Shown here piece after piece: positions 28,646 through 38,214 of a stretch of DNA of 64,000 nucleotides. Source of the stretch: OLB7 sp966250335 (GTDB taxonomy: Bacteria > Bacteroidota > Ignavibacteria > OLB7); contig CBINGZ010000021.1 of NCBI GenBank assembly GCA_966250335.1, positions 21,767 through 85,766 on the forward strand, written 5' to 3'. The notes beneath the pieces were generated by a model. The model was given only the letters and a program-made list of their open reading frames with translations. It did no database searches and had not been told where the DNA came from. Both the position numbers and the translations under genes were made by a program. The stretch's first letter is position 1; each line of letters begins with the position of its first letter.

Positions 28646-30403
28646 TTATCGAAGTACGATTTCTTTCGTCTCGCTATCAGAATGGATTTTTATAGTTATA
28701 TAATAGATGCCGCTAATAGCCCCATCTGGATCCCACAAAGCTCTCCCTGCTTTGGAGTTGACCACAGATCTGTATATCTCTCGTCCCATGATATCATGAA
28801 TGATCAGTTCCCCCTCATTTGCCTCCAGTATCGGGTTCCAAGTAATGTACACATGATCGTCGGCTGGATTGGGTCTTACTTCAAGGTGAAGTAATGTTTG
28901 AGTCTCACCAGGGCCTTGAAAAACATCAGAGGTCAGACCACACTTCAGATTGAGATCATGGGGCAGTTGCCTGTATCTACCAGAGGAGGGTATCCGGCCG
29001 GGTTTCACATACAGGATAATACCGTTATGGTAGGCCACGGCAATCGTCGGTACATTGGAACTATCGATGTCGCCAAGTCTCACGACATCGGCTGATCCCT
29101 CAAGTCGAAACAAGACATCGATCATGGAGTCAAGTCGGAGCTTGGAGACATAGCCAATGAGAAAGGGAGATGAGCCTGACCAGATTTCATCGGCAGAGTC
29201 GCCGGTAACATCACCGAGGTCGGAGAGGAGTGGACCGGAATTGAACCAGCCTTCATGGAGTTTATTCGGCAGCCATATTTCAGCCCAGGGACGGAGAGGA
29301 TAACGAGCATTGAGCCTATCGAGAGAATCGGTTCCGTTGCCGTATTGCTCGATGATGCGCTGACCGGGCTTGCCTGCGTATGCACGAATGAGATCGACAC
29401 TGGGAGCGGAAACGAGAAGCTCCGGCACACGATCGCCGGTGACATCGCTCAGCAGCGAATACTCGCCTGAAGCTGCCGTAAATGTTACTGATTGGATCTT
29501 GTTTGTATCTGGGAATTCTACCTCGGCGCTGCCATATAAAACGTGGATGCTCCCAGTTCCTCCTCTCACATTCTGGTAGAATACCATATCGTTTTCTCCA
29601 TCACAGTCATGATCTTCTATAGTGATCATACTTGCAGCAGGTCGATTCCACCATGATGCATCGGCTTCCCTATCGTTGGCTCCAGATCCCCACCGCTCTT
29701 CCTTCAGGTTACCCTGATAGATCAATACGCGGGGAATCTTCACGAATACTCCTTGATCGAGACTGATTCCAACATTCGGTGTGATGATAAAGAGGTCGTC
29801 AATCCTGTCACCTGTAATATCTCCTCCTACCGATAATCCCGGAATTGCCCATGCATCGGTTCCGCATGACAGCCTGGTTGTGTCGTGAATTGAATATCCA
29901 CCGGTGTCATCTGCCCAGAATACTACGACTGATGCGACTCCAAAACCACCTGGTATGGTATCTCCAAGAAGCACGATACTGGTAACGATATCCTTGAATC
30001 CTGAGTTGTCGAAGTCACCTGATGCCAGATAGACGACAGAGGTATTGGTCTGGGATGGACCTATCCGTTGACCGCTTTCGACGGTAGGGAGGCTATTGGG
30101 GATTCCCCGATAGAGCAGGAGGTCGCGAGGCTGAGTGGATGTGTCGCAGCGAACACGATCGAGAATCCAGGCGGGAGGCCCGTCAGGCGAGAGGTTGCCG
30201 AGAGGATGAATATCTCCGGTAAGGTTGCCCAGTCCTGGTTTGCACCCGGTCAGGGGCATCTGCCCGAAGAAGCGAAGGCTGTCGTAGCTGACATGCCGTG
30301 GGTCGATGCGCGGCCCCTCCTGAGCCGACAGGCGCAAGAGGGTCAGCCCCATGAACAGACCGATCGAGAAAAGAACGCCGATGAAGTGAACGAGCCGTCT
30401 CAT
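28646..30403 (-). CDS. FG-GAP/VCBS-type secreted propeller with T9SS sorting domain
   Basis: The start at 30403 gives an arginine-led signal peptide (MRRLVHFIGVLF..., cut near LSAQE) with GGAGG 7 bases upstream. The 585-residue product repeats calcium-loop-like motifs of integrin-alpha/FG-GAP propellers: 'GDFDNSGFKDIVTS', 'GDITGDRIDDLFII', 'DHDCDGENDMVFY', 'SDVTGDRVPELLVS', 'GDVTGDSADEIWSG'. The end (VRPNPADDHVYITW to KEIVLR) is a T9SS sorting domain. The second half of the gene lies in a lower-GC patch shared with the next gene. It is the first gene of a likely two-gene minus-strand unit. Confidence 0.88.
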   Translation of the reverse strand: MRRLVHFIGVLFSIGLFMGLTLLRLSAQEGPRIDPRHVSYDSLRFFGQMPLTGCKPGLGNLTGDIHPLGNLSPDGPPAWILDRVRCDTSTQPRDLLLYRGIPNSLPTVESGQRIGPSQTNTSVVYLASGDFDNSGFKDIVTSIVLLGDTIPGGFGVASVVVFWADDTGGYSIHDTTRLSCGTDAWAIPGLSVGGDITGDRIDDLFIITPNVGISLDQGVFVKIPRVLIYQGNLKEERWGSGANDREADASWWNRPAASMITIEDHDCDGENDMVFYQNVRGGTGSIHVLYGSAEVEFPDTNKIQSVTFTAASGEYSLLSDVTGDRVPELLVSAPSVDLIRAYAGKPGQRIIEQYGNGTDSLDRLNARYPLRPWAEIWLPNKLHEGWFNSGPLLSDLGDVTGDSADEIWSGSSPFLIGYVSKLRLDSMIDVLFRLEGSADVVRLGDIDSSNVPTIAVAYHNGIILYVKPGRIPSSGRYRQLPHDLNLKCGLTSDVFQGPGETQTLLHLEVRPNPADDHVYITWNPILEANEGELIIHDIMGREIYRSVVNSKAGRALWDPDGAISGIYYITIKIHSDSETKEIVLR

Positions 30404-31317
30404 GAATCTGCCTCCATGCACCGCACAAACCCCCGATAGATCTCGTTTGTTAGCTGGCTGCGGTAATAGTAGAGAATGTCCTCTCATCGCGCAACGAGCT
30501 CCTTGCTGCTCGGACCGGCTGATCCGATCGAATCATCACCGGCGTCGCTTCCCGGTCCGGATGAAGAGCATCGGAAGAGGGGATGATGAGGGAGAGGACC
30601 GGACTTCACCGGCGGAGTCACCCTCCTCTGCTGCCCGAGCAACAGCTCTGCCGGAAGCGATTCCCAGGCTCGCATACTCTCCACGGAAGCGTCGAAGGTA
30701 CTCCGGACCCCCCTCCGGAGGGGATTCCGGATCGCAACCGCTGACAACACATATAATAACCACCCCCAACCAGTTGACATTCTCGCCGGAATTCCTTAAA
30801 ATCGCGACTGATTTCCGTGGCTCCCGTATCAGTGGGGGAGATCTCCGGAGTTCTTCAATCCCCGAAACCTCGCTCGGTGATTACTATCCTGTCAGTCCGT
30901 ACGCGAATCGGCGCCTGGATATCCCCTTCAGAGGGGACCGCGCCTTCCACCACTTTCCCGAAATCGTCATCCGTTCCTCTGCATTCCGCCGTTGTGGCAT
31001 GCGGTACGGGGATGGGGCGCATCGGAATGTGAACGCCGACCGGACCACGGAACCAGCCTATGATACAGATTCTGGCACGATGATTGTGAAGCACGAAAGG
31101 TGTGATGAATGTACCGCTACGATGACTACGCCCGCCCGATAACGGCGCGACTCGACCTTCCGCTCGGGATCAACGCTAAAAGTATACTAGCCGAACAGTT
31201 GAACAGGGGAGCATATAACGTGAAGACCGGTGCATGGCACATGTGCGACATTGCGACTCGGCATAGACTACTTTTTCACATACACTTCATCATAACCTAA
31301 ACCTGAAGGGTTTACCC
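30404..31317. other. 914-base intergenic region, no supported gene
   Basis: Open frames here (for example 31109-31300 plus, and 30855-31094 minus) have no recognisable product, ribosome site or family resemblance. The region separates two divergently transcribed cargo genes and must hold both promoters. A weak candidate for the plus-strand gene is TTG at 31251 with TACTTTTT at 31269, loosely like the Bacteroidota TTTG/TAnnTTTG boxes, but the spacing is short. Confidence 0.4.
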
Positions 31318-33363
31318 ATGGGAATTGCAAGACACTTACGAATGTTCGGTGCTGCCGCAGTCGGCATGATCGCACTGACGACATCGAGCCAGGCTCAGTG
31401 GCAGGAGTTCAATCCGGGAAGCCAGGCGGATCAGATCTACCGCACCGGTAACGTCGCCATCGGCACCTCCGGCACCCCGCTCGCCAAGCTCGATCTCGGC
31501 GGCGATCTCTCGATGAACGCCAGCCGTATCGCCCTGCGCGGCGCCTCGTTCACCAGTGACTTCCTTCGGTTCAACGGGACCGCCTTCGGCCTGACCAACG
31601 TCAACCAGTGGAACTACAGCGGGAACATCGTCTTCGCCCAGGGGACCAGCAACCGGGCGACGATGACCCTCACGTCGGACGGCAACATGCTGCTCGGCAA
31701 GATGACCGGCACGCCGCTCCCGACCCAGCGCCTTGAACTCGCCAGCGGCAACCTGATGCTCACCAACGGCAGCGGCTCCACCGACGGCAACATCTACCTG
31801 GGCGGCCAGCCGGAGTTCGGCAACAACGGCATGCGCCTCTATGCCGGCCTCGTCAACGGCATGGATCAGTCGGGCTACATCGACGTCCGCAGCGGCGTCA
31901 GCGGTGACGGTCTCCGGTTCCGCGTCGACAACACGACCGGCTCCACCGAGCGTATGAGGATCACCGCCGGCGGCAACATCGGTATCGGCACGACCACCCC
32001 GATGAGCTCCCTGCAGATCGGTAACCGCCTTACCCTTCAGGACAACATCAACAAGGCGATCGGCTACAACACCTACTACTCCAACGGTGACAAGCGTATC
32101 GCCGACGACGAGGCCGCCAACATCGGCTTCACCGACGCCGGAGATATCTTCCTCCGCACCGCCGCCAACAACTTCCGCGGCACCGATATCGCCTGGACCA
32201 ACGCCCTCTACGTCAAGAACAACGGCCGCGTCGGCATCGGCATGAACAACCCGTCCTACCAGCTCGACGTCATGGGCGCCGAGAACGGCGGTAACTTCGT
32301 CGCCACCAGCCGCGGCGTCAACGGCGTCGTCAACGGCGGCAGCTCGGTCGGCATGAAGGTCGGCGTCTGGGGAAGCGCCAGCGGCACCGGCAACGGCTCG
32401 GTCTACGGTGTCTACGGCACCACCTCCGGCGCCGCCAGCGGCGTCGGCTACGCGGCCGTCTACGCCAACGGCAACCTGACCTACACCGGCACCCTCAGCC
32501 AGACCTCCGACGCCCGCCTGAAGGAGAACGTCAAGACGATGGAGGGAGCGCTCGCCAAGGTGATGAAGCTCCGCCCGACGACCTACAGCTACAAGGCGAG
32601 CGGCGACATGAACGGCATGAACCTGGCAACGGGAACGCAGTTCGGGTTCATCGCGCAGGAAGTCGAGCAGGTTCTTCCGGAGCTCGTCACGAAGAACGTT
32701 CATATCAACCCGGCCGATCCGGGTGCCGCCGGTGTGGAGTACAAGGGTGTCAACTACGTCGGGGTCATCCCGGTCGTCACCCAGGCCGTCCGTGAGCAGC
32801 AGGGAACGATCGTCGCCCAGGGGGCCGATATCACCGCCCTGAAGAACGACGTCGCCGATATCCGCACCGACGTGGCCGGCCTGGCCGCGGCCGATGCCGA
32901 CCTCGCCGAGCGGATCGACGGCGTCTCCAGCGAGACGAGCGACGTGAAGCGTCAGGTGAACGAGCTCGCCGGCGAGAACGCCGATCTCCGCAAGCAGGTC
33001 AGCGACCTCACCGCCCTGATCGGCGAGATGAAGGGACGTCTCGACTCGCTCGTCGAGGCAGGGAAGACCTCCGGCATCGCGAACCCGAACGGCTCCGCCC
33101 CGATCTCGATGCTGAGCCAGAACACGCCGAATCCGTTCGCCGAGGAGACCACGGTGAACTACGTCGTCCCGAGCACGACGCGTCAGGCCGAGCTCGTGAT
33201 CACCGACGCCACCGGCGCCGAGATCGAGCGGGTCGGTCTTGCCGGTCGCGGTGAGGGGAGCGTCCGCCTGGTGCTCAAGAACCTCCGCGCGGGAAGCTAC
33301 GTCTACAGCCTTGTCGCCGACGGCGCAGTCCTCGCCAGCGAGAAGATGGTCGTCGTGAAGTAA
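31318..33363 (+). CDS. Tail-fibre-like surface protein: S74 chaperone domain, coiled coil, T9SS sorting domain
   Basis: The 681-residue product has a signal peptide (cut after SSQAQ) and GAAGGG about 10 bases before the ATG. Residues about 30-390 are the repetitive fibre-type stretch ('GNVAIGTSGTPLAKLDLGG', 'GNIGIGTTTPMSSLQIG', 'GRVGIGMNNPSYQLDVMG'). An intramolecular chaperone (peptidase S74) domain begins SDARLKENV, with the catalytic dyad Ser397/Lys402, and continues 'FGFIAQEVEQVLPELV'. A coiled coil (about 495-585) and a T9SS sorting domain ('QNTPNPFAEETTVNY' to 'KMVVVK') follow. Codon use is strongly skewed to C-ending codons, as in very highly expressed genes. A strong terminator follows. 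Confidence 0.92.
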   Translation: MGIARHLRMFGAAAVGMIALTTSSQAQWQEFNPGSQADQIYRTGNVAIGTSGTPLAKLDLGGDLSMNASRIALRGASFTSDFLRFNGTAFGLTNVNQWNYSGNIVFAQGTSNRATMTLTSDGNMLLGKMTGTPLPTQRLELASGNLMLTNGSGSTDGNIYLGGQPEFGNNGMRLYAGLVNGMDQSGYIDVRSGVSGDGLRFRVDNTTGSTERMRITAGGNIGIGTTTPMSSLQIGNRLTLQDNINKAIGYNTYYSNGDKRIADDEAANIGFTDAGDIFLRTAANNFRGTDIAWTNALYVKNNGRVGIGMNNPSYQLDVMGAENGGNFVATSRGVNGVVNGGSSVGMKVGVWGSASGTGNGSVYGVYGTTSGAASGVGYAAVYANGNLTYTGTLSQTSDARLKENVKTMEGALAKVMKLRPTTYSYKASGDMNGMNLATGTQFGFIAQEVEQVLPELVTKNVHINPADPGAAGVEYKGVNYVGVIPVVTQAVREQQGTIVAQGADITALKNDVADIRTDVAGLAAADADLAERIDGVSSETSDVKRQVNELAGENADLRKQVSDLTALIGEMKGRLDSLVEAGKTSGIANPNGSAPISMLSQNTPNPFAEETTVNYVVPSTTRQAELVITDATGAEIERVGLAGRGEGSVRLVLKNLRAGSYVYSLVADGAVLASEKMVVVK

Positions 33364-33397
33364 GAAGGGACATCCCGGCGTCTCCTTATGAAGAACG

Positions 33398-33435
33398 GAG
33401 AGGAACGTGCAGCGATGCCGTTCCTCTCTTTTTTT
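33398..33435 (+). terminator. Intrinsic terminator of the S74 surface-protein gene
   Basis: GAGAGGAACG pairs perfectly with CGTTCCTCTC across an 11-base loop and is followed by seven T. It lies 35 bases after the stop codon. Confidence 0.9.
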
Positions 33436-33581
33436 GTCGGCCTCTCCCCGCGGCGCGGCTCCCTGAAGAGCCGTTGCCGGTGTGAGAGTTCCCGCCGTAC
33501 CTCGGGCCGATTCGGACGGGTCGGTTCCGGTGGGGCTTCCCTCGAAATCTGCTGCGGTCGATATCCGTCACTAGGGAGTAT

Positions 33582-34931
33582 ATGTCCAGTCGCCTGCTCC
33601 TCTACGTCTCGTTCGTCGTCACGGTCCTTCTGCTGGGGGCGTTTCATCTGCGCCTTGCGCGGATGGCGGCCGACGCCGTGCGGCCGTGGGGGAGGCGATG
33701 GGAGCTCTGGACCCGCGGCTTTTCGATCGCTTTGTTCCTCTTTCTCGATCTGCCGCTGGTCCATGTCCTCCTGATCTACAAGTTCTACAACCCTCCGCTC
33801 CTCGACTCGATGATGCGGAGCATCGCCGCTCCCTTCCTGATCCTTCACGTCAACGTGATGATCCTGGGGGGAGGATGGGTACTGTTCCGATATGTATACA
33901 GGCCGATCCGTGCCCGGCTCTCCAGGGGGAGGGGAGGGAAGGGAACCGGCGGTGCCGCCGCCGGAAAAGATTCGATGACGATACCAAGCTCACATGTTCA
34001 TACAGGGATGCAGATGAAAACGCTGGTTGCCTCCGAGGGACGGGGCCCGATCCTCTTCGGGCGGAGAAAGTTCATCCGGAGCGCGGCTCTGGCCGCCACC
34101 GGATATATCGCAAGTTCCACCACGCTCTCAGCCATGGGATCGACGCATGAGCATCAGGTGGAGAAGGTGGTGATGAAGATTCCGGGGCTCCCTCCGGCGT
34201 TCCGCGGAACCACCGTCGCGATGGTCACCGACATCCATTCGTCGGTCTTCATGACCAGGGAACAGATGTCGCGATATGTCGCCGAGGTGATGAAGCTGAA
34301 GGCCGACATGATCTTCGTGACCGGCGACTTCGTCAACAGCAAGGTCCAGGAGGTCTACCCGTTCGCCGAGGCGTTCTCCGGGCTGAGCGCCCCGATGGGA
34401 GTCTACGGCGTCACCGGCAACCACGACTACTACGCGGGGCAGATCGAGACGGTCGCGCGCGAGGTGGAGCAGACCGGCATGAAGCTCCTGCGGAACGAAA
34501 ATATCGTATTGCAGAAAGGGAACGACAAGCTCTGGCTGATGGGAATGGATGATGCCGATATCTACGACATCCGTTCCTATCTTGCCGACGGCCGCAGCCG
34601 GAAGGGGACGATCGAGAACCTGACCAGCGGGATTCCGGAGGGGGGAACGAAGCTCTTCCTCTGCCACAAACCGTATCCCTTCGAGGAGTACAGCGCGCTC
34701 GGTGTGGATGCCATGTTCAGCGGTCACACGCACGGCGGCCAGGTGGTGCTGGCTCATCTGGACAACATCAACCTGTCGTTCGCGTCGCTCGCCTCCAAAT
34801 ATGTCGCGGGACTCTATAAATCCCGGACAAACCGCCGGTCGCAGCTCTACGTCTCACGCGGGATCGGCACCGTCGGGATTCCGGTGCGCCTGAACTGTCC
34901 GCCGGAGATCACATATTTCGTCCTCGTGTAA
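33582..34931 (+). CDS. Membrane-anchored metallophosphoesterase (YaeI-like)
   Basis: The 449-residue product starts with about three membrane segments (about 4-24, 48-66, 84-103) and a basic linker. An RRKFIR motif (161-166) before a hydrophobic stretch looks like a Tat-type signal, now internal. The calcineurin-like domain holds the metal ligands: TDIH (Asp217, His219), TGDF (Asp249), GNHD (Asn280, His281), a CHKP motif and SGHTHGGQ near residue 380. This is the YkuE/YaeI-type phosphoesterase arrangement, acting outside the cytoplasmic membrane on a phosphodiester such as a lipid precursor. It opens a forward run of genes ending at 38727, though the gaps do not prove a single transcript. Confidence 0.88.
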   Translation: MSSRLLLYVSFVVTVLLLGAFHLRLARMAADAVRPWGRRWELWTRGFSIALFLFLDLPLVHVLLIYKFYNPPLLDSMMRSIAAPFLILHVNVMILGGGWVLFRYVYRPIRARLSRGRGGKGTGGAAAGKDSMTIPSSHVHTGMQMKTLVASEGRGPILFGRRKFIRSAALAATGYIASSTTLSAMGSTHEHQVEKVVMKIPGLPPAFRGTTVAMVTDIHSSVFMTREQMSRYVAEVMKLKADMIFVTGDFVNSKVQEVYPFAEAFSGLSAPMGVYGVTGNHDYYAGQIETVAREVEQTGMKLLRNENIVLQKGNDKLWLMGMDDADIYDIRSYLADGRSRKGTIENLTSGIPEGGTKLFLCHKPYPFEEYSALGVDAMFSGHTHGGQVVLAHLDNINLSFASLASKYVAGLYKSRTNRRSQLYVSRGIGTVGIPVRLNCPPEITYFVLV

Positions 34932-34991
34932 CCCGATCCCTGCTGGGGGGTAGGATTGCACGGGCCCAGACCAATCAAACGCAACGCTCAG

Positions 34992-35822
34992 ATGCGCCCG
35001 TATCACGCGACGATCCTTGTTCTTTGCATGCTTGCCGGATGTTCCTCCGCGGAGCAGGCCGTCCGGTTCGCCGTTCAGCCCGGCACCACGTTCACCTACG
35101 CCACCTCCACGCGGCTCGACATCGAGCAGAGCACGATAGGGGATGTCAACCTGGACAGCCGGGTGGAGGCCACCGCGGTGCTCTACGTGGCTCAGATGAA
35201 CGAGGTGGATATCGACTGGCGATATACCTTGATGGATGCCCACGTGGTGACCCCCGATACGGAGAAGCCGGGCCGGACCGTCGATACGGTCATGTCCGGG
35301 AGTCCGCGGCCGTTCACGACGAACAGGAGCGGAAACCTTCTCAGCATGCCGAAGGGGTCGCTGGAAGGGGGGGGCGGCGTCTCGCTCCTCTCCGCCGTCG
35401 AAGGGGAGGCGCTTCAGTTGATCTTCCCTCCGCAGCTCCCGGCGGGATATAAGCGCGGGTCGACCTGGCGACAGTCCCTCTCCGACTCCATCGTCCTGCT
35501 CGCCGGCGTCCAGCCGATCCAGCGGAAGCAGTCGTTCATCTACACCTTCGACGGTCAGGTCGACACGCTCGGCATGTCGCTCACGCGGATCAGACTGACC
35601 GCCGACACGATGTCGATGGACGGCAAGCTCTCGATGAAGGGGCTCGACTTCACGGTCCAGGGGAACGGAGGGACGAATGCCGTCCTCTACTATGCGCAGG
35701 ACGGCCTGCTCTATGCCGGGCGTTACGACAAGGATATGAACCTGCGCCTCGGCATCTCCCGCACCTCGAAGCTGACGGTGCCGATCACGCAGACGATCTC
35801 GTCGACGATCGTCCGGAAATAG
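34992..35822 (+). CDS. Lipoprotein of unknown function (DUF6263-like)
   Basis: The start at 34992 gives a lipoprotein signal (MRPYHATILVLCMLAGCSS, lipobox LAGC, Cys17); an ATG 36 bases upstream is less likely. The 276-residue product is beta-rich ('QPGTTFTYATSTRLDIEQ', 'VEATAVLYVAQMNEVDIDW', 'MSLTRIRLTADTMSMDGKL'). The 'F.PG..F.Y......' opening resembles proteins annotated DUF6263, but I am not certain. No catalytic motif is visible. It is followed after 23 bases by a second envelope protein that also opens with a 'F.PGD..TYR' phrase. Confidence 0.7.
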   Translation: MRPYHATILVLCMLAGCSSAEQAVRFAVQPGTTFTYATSTRLDIEQSTIGDVNLDSRVEATAVLYVAQMNEVDIDWRYTLMDAHVVTPDTEKPGRTVDTVMSGSPRPFTTNRSGNLLSMPKGSLEGGGGVSLLSAVEGEALQLIFPPQLPAGYKRGSTWRQSLSDSIVLLAGVQPIQRKQSFIYTFDGQVDTLGMSLTRIRLTADTMSMDGKLSMKGLDFTVQGNGGTNAVLYYAQDGLLYAGRYDKDMNLRLGISRTSKLTVPITQTISSTIVRK

Positions 35823-35845
35823 TCTCACGTAACAGCATCCAATCT

Positions 35846-36757
35846 ATGCGATATTCTTCGACCGGGAGTCTCCCGCTCATCCTGCGTCGTGTCGTCGGTC
35901 GGTGCGGCGCGATCTTCTCCGCCGTATGCGCCGTCGTTGCGCTGCTGCCGGGGACGCCCGTATCGGCCCAGCCCTCGACGGCCGTCGACTCGGTCACGCT
36001 GCGATACGACTTCAAGCCGGGCGATCATGTGACATATCGGGTGATCTCGTTCGACTCCGTCATGATCTTCTCCAGGACAAAACGGCAGATCGTGCGGGAG
36101 AGGGTGGAGACCGTGATGTTCAGGTGCGATTCGCTCGTCGCCGACGGATACGCGATGACGGTCGTCACCACCGGCTATGCCGCCACCGAGTATATCGACA
36201 CCCTCCCCGCCGTGACCCGCAACGAGCACCCGTGGGTCGGCCGTGAGATCCCGTTCGTGATGACCCCCTCCGGCCGGCGTCTTCGAAGGCTCCCGGCGGC
36301 CGACTCGCTGATCGCCGGAGTCGCCCCCGGCGCCCCCTTCCAGCCGCTGCTCCTCCCCGATCTGGGGGGGGAAGCGACGTTCGTCGGCGCCTCCGGCACG
36401 TTCCAGGCGAAGCAGCTCATGGTCGACAACGTCTATCCTCCGGTGGAGCTGACGGGAACATCGTTCCGCGTTATTCCCACCAGGGTCGACACGGCCGGAC
36501 ACAAGGCGTTGCGGGTCGTTCTGAACGACGTGGGGAAGGTGGAGTACCTGCTGGTCGCTCCCGGCGACGGGAAGATCGTGACGACGACCGGGATCAACGG
36601 CGCCGGCGAGTTCTATTACGATACGAACCTCGGCTCCATCTTCGCCGGGCAGTATATGCTGATCGGCGATTTCCAGATGAGGACCAGCGACGGCGGCGAG
36701 GCGGAGGGACGCCATGTCCTCAGCATGATGTACGAGATAGCGGAGGAGGAGGGATGA
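35846..36757 (+). CDS. Exported protein of unknown function, related in style to its neighbour
   Basis: The 303-residue product has a signal peptide (cut after PVSAQ). Its opening 'RYDFKPGDHVTYRVISFDSVMIF' parallels 'RFAVQPGTTFTYATSTRLDIEQ' in the preceding lipoprotein, and both are beta-rich and similar in size. They may be distant paralogues, but this is only a pattern match. The stop codon overlaps the next ATG (ATGA, 36754-36757), so it is translationally coupled to the secreted Xaa-Pro aminopeptidase. I do not recognise a family. Confidence 0.7.
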   Translation: MRYSSTGSLPLILRRVVGRCGAIFSAVCAVVALLPGTPVSAQPSTAVDSVTLRYDFKPGDHVTYRVISFDSVMIFSRTKRQIVRERVETVMFRCDSLVADGYAMTVVTTGYAATEYIDTLPAVTRNEHPWVGREIPFVMTPSGRRLRRLPAADSLIAGVAPGAPFQPLLLPDLGGEATFVGASGTFQAKQLMVDNVYPPVELTGTSFRVIPTRVDTAGHKALRVVLNDVGKVEYLLVAPGDGKIVTTTGINGAGEFYYDTNLGSIFAGQYMLIGDFQMRTSDGGEAEGRHVLSMMYEIAEEEG

Positions 36758-38187
36758 ACCCGAACCGTCGTATCAGTATCGCGGCGCGATCCGTTGCCTC
36801 TCTCTTCCTGCTCGCACTCACGAGTGCCGCGGCCCAGGAGGCCGGCAGATACGATCATTACACGGTCGAGGACCCCGATCTGCTCCCTCGTTCCGAATAT
36901 GCCGAACGTCGCGAGCGCGTCCTGAAGGAGCTCGGGGGCGGAGGCGTCGGAACGGCGATGCTGGTCCGTTCGGCCGATATCCGCAACCGCTCCAACGACG
37001 TCGACTTCGAGTTCAGACAGCGGAACAGTCTTCTCTATCTGACGGGCGTCACCGAGCCCGAGAGCGCCCTGCTGCTCGTCCCGGACGGGGTCGAGGTGGC
37101 GGGGAGGTTCGTCCGGGAGCTCCTCTTCGTCACGAAGCGCGATCCCGCCAAGGAGACCTGGACCGGGATCGTGATGGGACCGGAGACGGCGCGCAGGATC
37201 ACCGGCATCGAGACGGTGATGGAATATGACGCGCTGCGATCGATCCTCGATCCTCTTCTTCCGAAGCTCGCCCTTCTCTATTACGACGGCTTCCATCTCG
37301 ATCGGGGGGAGGAGCCCCTTTCCGGCACCGGGATTCCGTGGAGGGAGATGGCCATGAAGGATCTGGCGACCGATGCCCGCGCCATGACCGTGAAGGACGC
37401 CGGGGAGATCCTCACGCCGATGCGGATGATCAAATCGGAGCGCGAGGTGGCGCTTCTGCAGAAGGCGGTCGACATATCGCTGGAGGGACATCGCGAGACG
37501 ATCCGTTCCGGCAAACCGGGTCTCCATGAGTACGAGCTTCAGGCGACGATGGAGTACGCCTTCAAACGTCTCGGCGCAAAGGCTCCGGGCTACCCGAGCA
37601 TCGTCGGCTCCGGCCCGAACTCCTGCATCCTCCATTACGAGGCAAGCCGACGCAGGTCGCGTCCGGGAGAGCTCGTGCTGATGGACTGCGGCGCCGAATA
37701 CCACGGCTACAGCGCCGACATCACCCGCACCTTTCCGGTGGACGGGCGCTTCACGCCGGAGCAGCGCGCCCTCTACGATCTCGTTCATACGGCACAGCAG
37801 GCCGCGATCGACGTCTGCCGCTCAGGCCGCGCCTTCAGGGAGACCCACGTCACGGCGCGGGAAATTATCGCGGAGGGATTGATGCGTCTGGGGATCATCA
37901 AGGTCTCCACCGACGTGAACAGGTACTTCATGCACGGCACCTCGCACTACCTGGGGCTGGATGTGCATGATGTGGGGGATTACGGAACCCTTGCTCCCGG
38001 CGTCGTGCTGACGGTGGAGCCGGGGGTCTACATCAAGGAGGGGAGCGATTGCGATCCGAAGTGGTGGAATATCGGAATACGGATCGAGGATGATATTCTG
38101 GTGACCGACGGCGATCCGGTCAACCTCTCCGCCGCCATGCCCGCCTCCGCCTCCGACATCGAGGCGCTCATGAACGAGGCGCAGTGA
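36754..38187 (+). CDS. Secreted Xaa-Pro aminopeptidase (M24B)
   Basis: The 477-residue product has a signal peptide (cut near AAAQE), unlike cytoplasmic PepP. The N-terminal domain ('NDVDFEFRQRNSLLYLTG') is typical of M24B. The pita-bread catalytic domain keeps all five metal ligands: Asp311 and Asp322 in MDCGAEYHGYSADITR, His398 in SHYLGLDVHD, Glu422 in TVEPGVYI and Glu445 in GIRIEDDILVT. The enzyme removes N-terminal residues before proline with two Mn or similar ions. Its export suggests it works on periplasmic or external peptides, which fits the gamma-glutamyltransferase and peptide-binding lipoproteins nearby. The start overlaps the stop of the preceding gene (ATGA). Confidence 0.95.
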   Translation: MNPNRRISIAARSVASLFLLALTSAAAQEAGRYDHYTVEDPDLLPRSEYAERRERVLKELGGGGVGTAMLVRSADIRNRSNDVDFEFRQRNSLLYLTGVTEPESALLLVPDGVEVAGRFVRELLFVTKRDPAKETWTGIVMGPETARRITGIETVMEYDALRSILDPLLPKLALLYYDGFHLDRGEEPLSGTGIPWREMAMKDLATDARAMTVKDAGEILTPMRMIKSEREVALLQKAVDISLEGHRETIRSGKPGLHEYELQATMEYAFKRLGAKAPGYPSIVGSGPNSCILHYEASRRRSRPGELVLMDCGAEYHGYSADITRTFPVDGRFTPEQRALYDLVHTAQQAAIDVCRSGRAFRETHVTAREIIAEGLMRLGIIKVSTDVNRYFMHGTSHYLGLDVHDVGDYGTLAPGVVLTVEPGVYIKEGSDCDPKWWNIGIRIEDDILVTDGDPVNLSAAMPASASDIEALMNEAQ

Positions 38188-38214
38188 CGGCACAACGTAT
38201 CCCCCGGCCGGGCC

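Noticed and set aside
4736..31260. Recurrent TGCGACAT near 4741, 7730 and 31244, considered as a shared regulatory box
   Set aside because: There are only three short matches, one inside a relic, with no consistent distance to starts.
30402..31300. Open frames between the divergent cargo genes, including a 63-codon frame at 31109
   Set aside because: They have no ribosome site, family resemblance or coherent product.
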